Assembly: GCA_013373385.1 (NCBI GenBank)
Contig: JABXHX010000021.1
Span: forward strand, 73,499-107,157
Length of the DNA: 33,659 bases
Direction of reading: 5' to 3'
From: Flavobacteriaceae bacterium
Lineage (GTDB): Bacteria > Bacteroidota > Bacteroidia > Flavobacteriales > Flavobacteriaceae
Below the pieces are notes generated by a model. That model was not told the origin of the DNA, made no database searches, and saw nothing but the letters and a program-made list of their open reading frames with translations. Positions 26,153 to 33,659 of the stretch are shown here, in pieces (position 1 is the stretch's first letter; every line of letters begins with the position of its first letter). The position numbers were made by a program, and so were the translations under genes.

Positions 26153-27175
26153 TTAAAACAATTCTCGTTGGCTTGTTCCTCTTTGTTTTCCTAAATGTGT
26201 ATAGGCTTTAGCTGTTACCTCTCTTCCTCTCGGAGTTCTTACAATAAATCCTTCTTGAATTAAAAAGGGTTCATATACTTCTTCAATCGTTTCTGCATTC
26301 TCTCCAACTGCTGTGGCCAAAGTTGAGATTCCGACTGGTCCGCCTTTAAATTTATCTATTAAAGTTGATAAGATTTTTGTATCCATTTCATCCAAACCAT
26401 AAGCATCTACCCCTAAAGCTTGTAGTGCGTACTGAGCAATTGCTACCGAGATTTTCCCATCGCCTTTTATTTGCGCAAAGTCTCTTACCCTACGTAATAG
26501 TGCATTGGCTATTCTTGGTGTTCCTCTACTTCTTCCTGCAATTTCTATGGCTGCTTCCATAGAAATTGGCACTTTTAATATGTGAGCACTACGCTGAATA
26601 ATGGTAGTTAATAATTCTTTTTTGTAATAGTTTAAACGACTGCTAATTCCGAATCTGGCTCTCATCGGTGAGGTTAACAATCCTGAACGTGTTGTAGCTC
26701 CTATTAATGTAAATGGCTCTAAATTGATTTGTACTGTTCTTGCATTAGGGCCAGACTCTATCATGATATCAATTTTATAGTCTTCCATGGCAGAATACAA
26801 ATACTCTTCTACAATAGGACTTAACCGATGAATTTCATCAATAAACAATACATCTCTTTCTTCTAGATTGGTCAGCAGTCCTGCTAAATCTCCTGGTTTA
26901 TCTAATACAGGTCCAGAAGTTACTTTAATGCCAACGTTTAACTCGTTTGCTAAGATATGAGCTAAAGTTGTTTTACCTAATCCTGGAGGGCCATGAAAAA
27001 GTGTATGGTCTAGCGCTTCACCTCTTAAATTTGCTGCTTCTACAAATACTTTTAGGTTTGCTATTGCTTGATCTTGTCCTGTAAAATCATCAAAAGAAAG
27101 GGGGCGTAGTCTTTTTTCTACATCCATTTCTTCATTAGAGTAATTTGTTTTCTCAGGATTTAAGTTTTCGTTCAT
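26153..27175 (-). CDS. ruvB: RuvB Holliday-junction branch-migration helicase
   Basis: The 340-residue AAA+ motor shows [11 protein letters not shown], Walker [10 protein letters not shown] (62-70), Walker B L-F-I-D-E-I-H (110-116), '[20 protein letters not shown]' (sensor and arginine finger) and the C-terminal winged helix '[21 protein letters not shown]'. It drives branch migration with RuvA in homologous recombination. It heads the leftward run; the promoter should lie in 27176-27247. Confidence 0.98.
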   Translation of the reverse strand: MNENLNPEKTNYSNEEMDVEKRLRPLSFDDFTGQDQAIANLKVFVEAANLRGEALDHTLFHGPPGLGKTTLAHILANELNVGIKVTSGPVLDKPGDLAGLLTNLEERDVLFIDEIHRLSPIVEEYLYSAMEDYKIDIMIESGPNARTVQINLEPFTLIGATTRSGLLTSPMRARFGISSRLNYYKKELLTTIIQRSAHILKVPISMEAAIEIAGRSRGTPRIANALLRRVRDFAQIKGDGKISVAIAQYALQALGVDAYGLDEMDTKILSTLIDKFKGGPVGISTLATAVGENAETIEEVYEPFLIQEGFIVRTPRGREVTAKAYTHLGKQRGTSQRELF

Positions 27176-27247
27176 GTTTACAAATATAAATGAATTTACT
27201 ATGCTGATTTGTAATTTATGTTACAAACAGGCAGCTGAGTCTAATAT

Positions 27248-27282
27248 ACAAAAAAAGCCTTTTCAGATTTTGAAAAGGCTTT
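27248..27282 (-). terminator. Rho-independent terminator of the act-cox cluster
   Basis: A long hairpin, AAAAAGCCTTTTCA pairing with TGAAAAGGCTTTTT around a short loop, is followed on the minus strand by a T run. It lies about 20 bases after the coxA stop and insulates ruvB from respiratory transcription. Confidence 0.88.
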
Positions 27283-27301
27283 TTGTTTATTTATTCTTTC
27301 T

Positions 27302-29074
27302 TTATGAAGGGTCTTCTTCTCCTTCTAGCAATGGTGTTGTTTGTAACACGAAATCTGCTCCGTGAACATAGTCACCATTTTCATCTACTTTGCTATAATC
27401 ATATGCCCAACGGTGTACTTCTGGTATTTGACCTGGCCAGTTTCCGTGGATATGCTCTACTGGAGTTGTCCACTCTAAAGTTGTGGCATTCCATGGGTTT
27501 TGTGTCGCTTTCTTACCTCTATAAATTGAGATAAAGAAGTTTGCTAAGAAAAACAACTGTGCCAATCCTCCTAAAATTGCAAACAAGGTAATTACCACAT
27601 TTACGTCGGCAACGTCATCAAACATTGGGAAATTTGTATTTGTATAATATCTTCTTGGTAATCCTGCTAAACCAATAAAATGCATTGGGAAGAATACTCC
27701 ATAGGCAGCAATCATTGTTATCCAAAAATGCCAATATCCTAATGTCTTATTCATCATTTTTCCATACATCTTTGGGAACCAGTGATATACTCCTGCAAAC
27801 ATTCCAAAAATTGCAGAAACTCCCATTACTAGGTGGAAGTGTGCTACTACAAAGTATGTGTCGTGTACATTAATATCTAATGCAGAATCTCCTAAAACCA
27901 ATCCTGTTAAACCTCCAGTTACAAAGGTAGATACAAATCCGATTGAAAATAACATCGCTGGATTCATTTGTAAATTCCCTTTCCAAAGTGTAGTTATCCA
28001 GTTAAATGCTTTTACTGCTGATGGAATGGCAATTAATAGGGTTGTAAATGTAAATACAGATCCTAAAAATGGATTCATCCCAGAAATAAACATATGGTGC
28101 CCCCATACGATGGTAGATAAGAATGCAATTGCCATTATAGAACCAATCATGGCTCGATATCCAAAAATTGGTTTACGAGAATTAGTTGCCATAATTTCTG
28201 ACACTAATCCCATGGCTGGTAATATTACAATATATACTTCTGGGTGCCCTAAGAACCAAAACAGATGCTCAAATAATACTGGCGATCCTCCTTGGTAGTG
28301 CAATACTTCTCCTTGTATAAATATATCTGATAAATAGAATGATGTACCAAAGCTTCTATCAAAAATTAATAATAAAGCTGCTGATAATAATACTGGGAAT
28401 GACACTACACCAATAATGGCTGTGATTAAAAATGCCCAAATTGTTAATGGCATTCTTGTCATTTTCATTCCTTTGGTACGTAAATTTAATACGGTTACAA
28501 TATAGTTTAATGAACCTATTAATGACGATGCAATAAAGATTGCCATAGATACCAACCATAACGTCATTCCTAATCCAGAACCAGGAATTGCTTGTGGTAA
28601 TGCCGATAAAGGCGGATAAATGGTCCATCCTGCTGATGCTGGTCCTGCTTCAACAAATAATGAAATTACCATCACAATACTAGATAAGAAGAACAACCAA
28701 TAAGATATCATGTTTAAGAAACCTGAAGCCATATCTCTTGCTCCAATTTGCAATGGAATTAATAAGTTAGAGAAAGTACCACTAAGTCCAGCAGTTAATA
28801 CAAAGAATACCATAATTGTACCATGTATCGTAACCAAGGCTAAATACATGTCTGGGTTCATAATTCCATCTGATTGATGTGGACCTAAAAAAGCTTCAAT
28901 AATAGTGAATGATTTTTCTGGCCATGCTATTTGCAAACGAAATAACATTGACATGAATACTCCAATAATTCCCATAAATATACCAGTTACTAAGAACTGT
29001 TTAGAAATCATTTTGTGGTCTTGACTAAAAATATATTTAGTTACAAAAGTTTCTTTATGATGATGCTCTGACAT
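27302..29074 (-). CDS. coxA: Cytochrome c oxidase subunit I
   Basis: The 590-residue haem-copper oxidase core subunit has about 12 or more transmembrane segments. Visible: haem ligand region 'LVTIHGTIMVFF', the Cu-B/Tyr cross-link site W-F-L-G-H-P-E-V-Y, V-W-G-H-H-M-F with two Cu-B histidines, and H-D-T-Y-F-V-V-A-H-F-H with the haem a3 and haem a ligands. The K-channel lysine in 'IPSAVKAFNW' indicates an A-type oxidase. It reduces O2 to water and pumps protons in the inner membrane. Last gene of the leftward cluster, 33 bases after coxB. Confidence 0.97.
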   Translation of the reverse strand: MSEHHHKETFVTKYIFSQDHKMISKQFLVTGIFMGIIGVFMSMLFRLQIAWPEKSFTIIEAFLGPHQSDGIMNPDMYLALVTIHGTIMVFFVLTAGLSGTFSNLLIPLQIGARDMASGFLNMISYWLFFLSSIVMVISLFVEAGPASAGWTIYPPLSALPQAIPGSGLGMTLWLVSMAIFIASSLIGSLNYIVTVLNLRTKGMKMTRMPLTIWAFLITAIIGVVSFPVLLSAALLLIFDRSFGTSFYLSDIFIQGEVLHYQGGSPVLFEHLFWFLGHPEVYIVILPAMGLVSEIMATNSRKPIFGYRAMIGSIMAIAFLSTIVWGHHMFISGMNPFLGSVFTFTTLLIAIPSAVKAFNWITTLWKGNLQMNPAMLFSIGFVSTFVTGGLTGLVLGDSALDINVHDTYFVVAHFHLVMGVSAIFGMFAGVYHWFPKMYGKMMNKTLGYWHFWITMIAAYGVFFPMHFIGLAGLPRRYYTNTNFPMFDDVADVNVVITLFAILGGLAQLFFLANFFISIYRGKKATQNPWNATTLEWTTPVEHIHGNWPGQIPEVHRWAYDYSKVDENGDYVHGADFVLQTTPLLEGEEDPS

Positions 29075-29107
29075 ATCTTATTTTTTATCTAGAATTGTTT
29101 AACGATC

Positions 29108-30115
29108 TTACTTAATTACTTCTGCTAAAGTTGGCTGCTCTGCAATCCATTTTTTAAATTCAGCCTCTTCTTCAACAATAATTTTCATTTGCATTCCGTA
29201 GTGCGAAGCTCCACAAATTTTGTTACACAACAATATGTAATCAAATACATATGGTTCTTCTCCTTTGGCTTTACGAATTTTATTAATTTTTTCGGTTTTT
29301 GCCATTACCTCAGATTGTTGTCTCATTTCTTCGGTAGTATATTTTGGTGTAAAACCAAACTCTGTTACCATACCTGGCACACAGTTCATTTGTGCTCTAA
29401 AGTGTGGCATATAAGCTGAGTGTAATACGTCTTGAGAGCGGAACTTAAAAATTACTTTACGTCCTTTTGGTAAATGCAATTCAGTTACTTTTTTATCGTC
29501 AGCTGCATTTTTATCAGACATGTCTACACCCATAGTGTTGATGCCTTTGATAAAGTTTACATTACCTCTACCCAATGTGTTATCTGCACCTGCATAACGA
29601 GCTTCCCATTGAAACTGTTTTGAATATACTTCTATAATAATTGGGTCTTCTGCATCAGACAAGTCCATTACATTGTTCCATTGCCATAATCCATACCCAA
29701 TTAACAATACCAAAACTACTGCTGGAGTTAAAGTCCAAATCAATTCTAATTTGTGACTATCAGCAAAAAATAAGGCTTTATTTTCTTTTTTCCCTCTGTA
29801 TTTGTAAGAGAAATAGAATAATAAAAACTGAACTATAAATTGTACAATACCAATTAAGATAAATGTAATATTGAATAAATTATCGTCATGCTCTCCTTCT
29901 ACAGAAGCAGATTCTGGCAACATAATTACATTCATAAAAATCAGGCAATAAATCATCATAGCATACATTGCAGCCATGAAAATCATGAAATTCTTTCCTT
30001 GAGTTTCATTGTCTTTATCTGTAGCAGTTACTGTTCTAAAATTTAAAATTCTAGTAATTTGCCATACACTTACAGCGATTGCAACAGCTATGAAAATATA
30101 AAATAGAGCTAGCAT
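29108..30115 (-). CDS. coxB: Cytochrome c oxidase subunit II
   Basis: The 335-residue subunit has three hydrophobic segments near the N-terminus (about 1-25, 40-65 and 80-110, one more than the usual two), then a cupredoxin domain with the Cu-A site C-N-K-I-C-G-A-S-H-Y-G-M (Cys297, Cys301, His305, Met308) and an upstream His in 'VLHSAYMPHF'. The usual Glu between the cysteines is Lys; that residue ligates by its backbone, so Cu-A should still form. It takes electrons from a c-type cytochrome and passes them to subunit I. Confidence 0.95.
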   Translation of the reverse strand: MLALFYIFIAVAIAVSVWQITRILNFRTVTATDKDNETQGKNFMIFMAAMYAMMIYCLIFMNVIMLPESASVEGEHDDNLFNITFILIGIVQFIVQFLLFYFSYKYRGKKENKALFFADSHKLELIWTLTPAVVLVLLIGYGLWQWNNVMDLSDAEDPIIIEVYSKQFQWEARYAGADNTLGRGNVNFIKGINTMGVDMSDKNAADDKKVTELHLPKGRKVIFKFRSQDVLHSAYMPHFRAQMNCVPGMVTEFGFTPKYTTEEMRQQSEVMAKTEKINKIRKAKGEEPYVFDYILLCNKICGASHYGMQMKIIVEEEAEFKKWIAEQPTLAEVIK

Positions 30116-30143
30116 ATTGTTTTGTCTTAATTATTTTTAATGA

Positions 30144-31517
30144 TTAATGATGATTATCTTCTCCTTCGTGTTCAATATTATAATAATGATAATGTTCACT
30201 TTCTTTTAAGAACGGATTTCCTTTAGGAATTGGCGCCGCTTTTGCAAAAGAACGGAATGTTGCAAAAATAAACAACCCTATAAAGAATAACAATGCACTC
30301 ATTTCTGGAATTCCAAAGAACCACTGATCTCCAACAGTAGCAGGCATTACCATAATAAATACATCTATATAATGACCTGCTAAGATTACCAAACCTCCTA
30401 TAACAACAAACCAAGGCTTGCTCTTAAAGTCACTATTGATTAATAATAATACAGGGAACACAAAGTTCATTACAACCATTGATAAAAATGGCAATTTATA
30501 ATCGTTAAATCTTGCGATAAAGTAAACTGTTTCTTCAGAGATATCTGCATACCATATCAACATAAACTGCGCAAACCAAAGGTAGGTCCAAAATACTGAG
30601 AACCCGAACATGAATTTTGCTAAATCATGTATATGACTGTCGTTAACAAAAGGTAAATGTCCTTTAGAGCGTAAATAAATAGTTACAAATGCAATCACTG
30701 TTAATGCACTTACAAGTAAGGTAGCTAATACATACCATCCAAATAAGGTTGAGAACCAATGCGGGTCTAAGCCCATAATCCAATCCCAAGACATCATAGA
30801 TTCAGTAATCATAAAGAATACTAAAAAGATAACTGATGCGTGGTAGTTCTTCTTGTAAGGTTTTCTGTCTGTAGCTGTATCTTCTGCAATAGAAAATTTT
30901 CTAGCAAAGTAACGGTATACGCACCATCCTAATAGGTATACTGCAGATCTGATTGTCCATCCTGGTACGTTTAACCACCATTTTTTTCCATCAACAATGG
31001 CATCATAATTTGGGCTTTCTGGATCAAAAACACCTTCGCCCATCCAAGTAAATAAGTGGTTTAAATGTCCGAAACTTGTCATTACAAACACAAACATTAA
31101 AATACTTAATGGTACTATATTAGCTGTTATTGCCTCCATTACTCTAAACAATACAATAGACCATCCTGCTTGTGCAACTCTTTGCGATGCATAAAATGCC
31201 AACACTAATAGAGTAATTCCTAAAAAGAAGAACAAAGCAACATAAGTTGCTGCCCAAGGTCTGTTTTGTAATTGATGTAATACGTGCTCTGCATGCTCAT
31301 CATCTGCATGTGCTGATTTTGCATCACTGTGAGCAGCAGTCTTCCCGTGAGTATCAGCAGCATGAGAAGTACCATGATTATCATGTTGATTTGCGATGAT
31401 TTCTTTAGCGTCTTCTATTGTTTTTGGCGCACTAAAAAAGCTATAACCTACACCTATTGCTCCAATAATCATTAAAGCAATTGAGAATGTTTTTAATTTA
31501 CCTGAGAATTGATACAT
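30144..31517 (-). CDS. actF: Alternative complex III subunit ActF
   Basis: This 457-residue integral membrane protein belongs to the ActF family of alternative complex III (quinol:cytochrome c/acceptor oxidoreductase); about ten transmembrane helices are visible, with 'MSWDWIMGLDPHWFSTLFGWY' as a strong family block. Between helix 1 and helix 2 (about 43-80) is a His/Asp/Ala-rich stretch and the C-terminus is also His-rich. It lies between actE and coxB in an unbroken leftward run. Confidence 0.93.
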   Translation of the reverse strand: MYQFSGKLKTFSIALMIIGAIGVGYSFFSAPKTIEDAKEIIANQHDNHGTSHAADTHGKTAAHSDAKSAHADDEHAEHVLHQLQNRPWAATYVALFFFLGITLLVLAFYASQRVAQAGWSIVLFRVMEAITANIVPLSILMFVFVMTSFGHLNHLFTWMGEGVFDPESPNYDAIVDGKKWWLNVPGWTIRSAVYLLGWCVYRYFARKFSIAEDTATDRKPYKKNYHASVIFLVFFMITESMMSWDWIMGLDPHWFSTLFGWYVLATLLVSALTVIAFVTIYLRSKGHLPFVNDSHIHDLAKFMFGFSVFWTYLWFAQFMLIWYADISEETVYFIARFNDYKLPFLSMVVMNFVFPVLLLINSDFKSKPWFVVIGGLVILAGHYIDVFIMVMPATVGDQWFFGIPEMSALLFFIGLFIFATFRSFAKAAPIPKGNPFLKESEHYHYYNIEHEGEDNHH

Positions 31518-31542
31518 ATCTTTTAATTCTATCTTTAAAAAC

Positions 31543-32091
31543 TTATTTTAATAAATCGTTTCGTAGTTTTTCTACGTATTGAACTACTTGCCAACGCTCT
31601 TCAACTCTTAATTGAGACGCATGCGATCCCATAAGGTTTCTACCATGCATAATAACATGGTAAATACTACCTTCTGTTATAGCTCTATCTTTAAAGTTCG
31701 GAACACCGTTAAACTTTTCTCTTTGAGACAATACTCCGTTTCCATCCCCTTTTGTTCCATGGCAAACTGCACAGTAAATTGTGTACATTTTTTTACCATT
31801 TTCTAGGTTGTCATCATTTTTTTCTAATGGAGACTTTAACTCGTTTAATGCTTGGTTATAACCATCAATAGTGTTTGGGTATTCATAAGGAACTTGTCCT
31901 CTAGCAATGGTACCTTCAACTGGTTTTAAATTCGATGCTTCTCCGTTAACCCCTACTGCTCCGTTTGGCTCGTAAGGCACTGCCTCGTACATATCTGGCA
32001 TATATTGTACACTTGGTGTACGATTATCTCCACAAGAAACAATCATTGTTGTTACAACTAAAGCGAAAATTATTTTTGCAAAATTTTTCAT
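31543..32091 (-). CDS. actE: Alternative complex III subunit ActE, monohaem cytochrome c lipoprotein
   Basis: The 182-residue protein has a lipoprotein signal ending in V-S-C (Cys20), a linker with 'YMPDMYEAVPYEPN' typical of ActE, and one haem-binding C-A-V-C-H (107-111) with a likely Met axial ligand in 'GRNLMGSH'. Anchored on the periplasmic side, it carries electrons out of the complex towards the oxidase. It lies 10 bases after actD and 25 before actF. Confidence 0.95.
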   Translation of the reverse strand: MKNFAKIIFALVVTTMIVSCGDNRTPSVQYMPDMYEAVPYEPNGAVGVNGEASNLKPVEGTIARGQVPYEYPNTIDGYNQALNELKSPLEKNDDNLENGKKMYTIYCAVCHGTKGDGNGVLSQREKFNGVPNFKDRAITEGSIYHVIMHGRNLMGSHASQLRVEERWQVVQYVEKLRNDLLK

Positions 32092-32101
32092 TATCTCTCT
32101 A

Positions 32102-32626
32102 TTAGTGCTTTTCTACTATATTAATTTCTACAGCGCCTGTTTCTTTTAATAATGAAGTCAATTCTTCTTCATTATCGTGCACTGGGATTTCCATTAAGAA
32201 ATGGTCGTCTGTAGTTCTAGGATCTGGATTTTCTGCTTTTTTAAATGGCCAAATTCTACTTCTCATGTAAAAAGTAATTACCATTAAGTGCGCTGCAAAG
32301 AAAACAGTTAACTCAAATAAAATTGGCACAAAGGCTGGCATATTTAACCACCAAGAAAAATTTGGTTTACCACCAATATCTTGTGGCCAATCTTGAATCA
32401 TCATGTAATTGGTCATCCAAGCTGCAACACACAATCCTAACACTCCATACATAAATGATGCAATAGCTATTCTAGTTGGTGCCAAGCCCATGGCTTTGTC
32501 TAATCCGTGAACTGGAAACGGACAAAAAATTTCTTCAATATGATGATTTGCTGCTTTTACTTTTTTAGTAGCCTCAAGAACAACTTCATCATCATTATAA
32601 AATGCGTGTATAACTTTATTACTCAT
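32102..32626 (-). CDS. actD: Alternative complex III subunit ActD (DUF3341)
   Basis: The 174-residue protein has a soluble N-terminus ('VIHAFYNDDEVVLEATKKVK...HHIEEIFCPFPVHGLDKAMG', a DUF3341 hallmark) and two transmembrane helices (about 57-75 and 97-117). It is a structural membrane subunit of alternative complex III. Its start overlaps the actC end by 8 bases. Confidence 0.94.
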   Translation of the reverse strand: MSNKVIHAFYNDDEVVLEATKKVKAANHHIEEIFCPFPVHGLDKAMGLAPTRIAIASFMYGVLGLCVAAWMTNYMMIQDWPQDIGGKPNFSWWLNMPAFVPILFELTVFFAAHLMVITFYMRSRIWPFKKAENPDPRTTDDHFLMEIPVHDNEEELTSLLKETGAVEINIVEKH

Positions 32627-33659
32627 GATTTCCGTCTCTTAATTTTTTATAATTCTCTCCTGATGATTTCAAGATTGTTTTTACCTCTGCCTGTGCAATT
32701 ACTGGGAATGTTCTAGCGTATAACAAGAACAACACAAAGAAGAATCCAATGGTACCGATAAAGATACCAACATCTACAAACGTTGGCTCAAAACGCCACC
32801 ATGTAGATGGTAAATGTCCTTTACTTAATACAATTGCAATGATATCAAAACGCTCAAACCACATACCAATATTGATAAATATTGAAATGATGAATGACCA
32901 AATAAAGCTTCTTCTAATCTTTTTAAACCATAATAACTGTGGTGTTAAAATATTAAAGAATAATAGCGAATAGAATGCCCAAGCATAAGGTCCTGTTGCT
33001 GCACCTACAGATAAGTATGTGTAGTTTTCATAAGGAGATCCTGTGTACCATGCAATAAAAAATTCTGTTGCGTATGCTACTGCTACAATACCACCAGTTA
33101 ATATAATTACAATATTCATGTACTCTACGTGTAAACGAGTAATGTAATTTTCTAGATTTGTTACTTTACGCATAATCCCTAATAACGTTTGTACCATAGC
33201 GAATCCTGAGAAGATTGCTCCAGCTACGAAATAAGGTGGAAATATTGTTGAGTGCCATCCTGGGTTGATTGATGTGGCAAAGTCCATCGATACAATAGTA
33301 TGCACAGAAAGTACTAAAGGTGTTGCTAAACCAGCTAATACTAAAGACACTTCTTCAAAACGTTGCCAATCTTTTGCTCTACCAGACCATCCAAATGACA
33401 GTAAAGAATAAATTTTCTTTTGGAAAGGTTTTACCGCTCTATCACGAATCATGGCAAAATCTGGTAATAAACCTGTCCACCAGAATACTAATGATACAGA
33501 TAAATAGGTAGAAATTGCAAACACGTCCCATAATAACGGCGAGTTAAAGTTTACCCACAACGATCCAAATTGATTTGGAATAGGTAAAGTCCAATAACCA
33601 TTCCACGGGCGTCCCATGTGAATAATTGGGAATAGTCCTGCTTGGAATACCGCAAAGAT
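32619..33659 (-). CDS. actC: Alternative complex III subunit ActC (NrfD-like), 5' end outside window
   Basis: The frame stays open to the window edge: the codons before ATG 33617 read A-V-F-Q-A-G-L-F-P-I-I-H-M-G-R-P-W, a conserved ActC/PsrC stretch, so the real start is beyond 33659. About 346 C-terminal residues of an expected 450-480 are present, with about eight transmembrane helices including 'MDFATSINPGWHSTIFPPYFVAGAIFSG'. ActC binds quinol and, with ActF, forms the membrane core. The remaining act genes (actA, actB) are expected further right. Confidence 0.93.
   Translation of the reverse strand: MFAVFQAGLFPIIHMGRPWNGYWTLPIPNQFGSLWVNFNSPLLWDVFAISTYLSVSLVFWWTGLLPDFAMIRDRAVKPFQKKIYSLLSFGWSGRAKDWQRFEEVSLVLAGLATPLVLSVHTIVSMDFATSINPGWHSTIFPPYFVAGAIFSGFAMVQTLLGIMRKVTNLENYITRLHVEYMNIVIILTGGIVAVAYATEFFIAWYTGSPYENYTYLSVGAATGPYAWAFYSLLFFNILTPQLLWFKKIRRSFIWSFIISIFINIGMWFERFDIIAIVLSKGHLPSTWWRFEPTFVDVGIFIGTIGFFFVLFLLYARTFPVIAQAEVKTILKSSGENYKKLRDGNHE

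Noticed and set aside
27858..28298. 146-codon open frame antisense to coxA
   Set aside because: It is the mirror of a conserved membrane-protein gene, has no family resemblance, and the coxA frame explains the sequence fully.
1..33659. CRISPR arrays, tRNA or rRNA genes, transposases or integrases
   Set aside because: I looked for spaced direct repeats, cloverleaf-like segments and recombinase motifs and found none in the window.

Overview
The window looks like a chromosome segment of a marine-type member of the Flavobacteriaceae (Bacteroidota); a Polaribacter- or Tenacibaculum-like genus is a guess. The grounds are the very AT-rich sequence, TAnnTTTG-type -7 promoter elements, a SusC-style TonB-dependent receptor with a carboxypeptidase-like N-terminal domain, an alternative complex III (act) cluster directly upstream of the cytochrome c oxidase genes, and two families of flavobacterial-looking palindromic intergenic repeats.

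Left region (1 to about 12570): an accessory defence island whose left end lies outside the window. It holds (i) a leftward gene for an HsdR_N-type PD-(D/E)xK nuclease fused to a P-loop NTPase, interrupted by one -1 frameshift on an A7 run; (ii) a divergent rightward run of four genes: CoiA-like nuclease, patatin-like phospholipase, PtuA-like ABC-type ATPase, PtuB-like HNH nuclease; (iii) a Hachiman pair, hamA and hamB; (iv) a leftward regulator with two helix-turn-helix regions at the right edge. The island ends inside comM: at about 12571 the sequence changes to the 3' two-fifths or so of a ComM/YifB Mg-chelatase-like ATPase, joined in the middle of a conserved block. No integrase or transposase is visible. 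The remaining 5' part of comM is presumably beyond the left edge.

Middle region (13273 to 22095): core genes. These are a DUF900 alpha/beta hydrolase, S-adenosylhomocysteine hydrolase with its own promoter and terminator, a 4'-phosphopantetheinyl transferase, a GGGP-synthase family prenyltransferase, a PnuC-family transporter overlapping a NadR-like kinase, ArfB, and a TPP riboswitch controlling a TonB-dependent receptor (probably for thiamine or a precursor). The receptor gene ends in a strong bidirectional terminator.

Right region (22094 to 33659): leftward genes. A tight six-gene run, ruvB - SulP permease - persulfide dioxygenase/rhodanese - rhodanese lipoprotein - HMA-domain protein - DUF2892 protein, links a DNA-repair helicase to sulfur oxidation and transport. 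Upstream of a terminator lies the respiratory cluster actC(partial)-actD-actE-actF-coxB-coxA, which passes electrons from quinol through alternative complex III to the oxidase.

The least explained part is the four-gene CoiA/patatin/ATPase/HNH run. Its ATPase+HNH half looks like Septu, but it carries a lipase and an extra nuclease, and it lies back to back with a frameshifted nuclease-NTPase gene. All functional statements are from motif reading; no database search was run.
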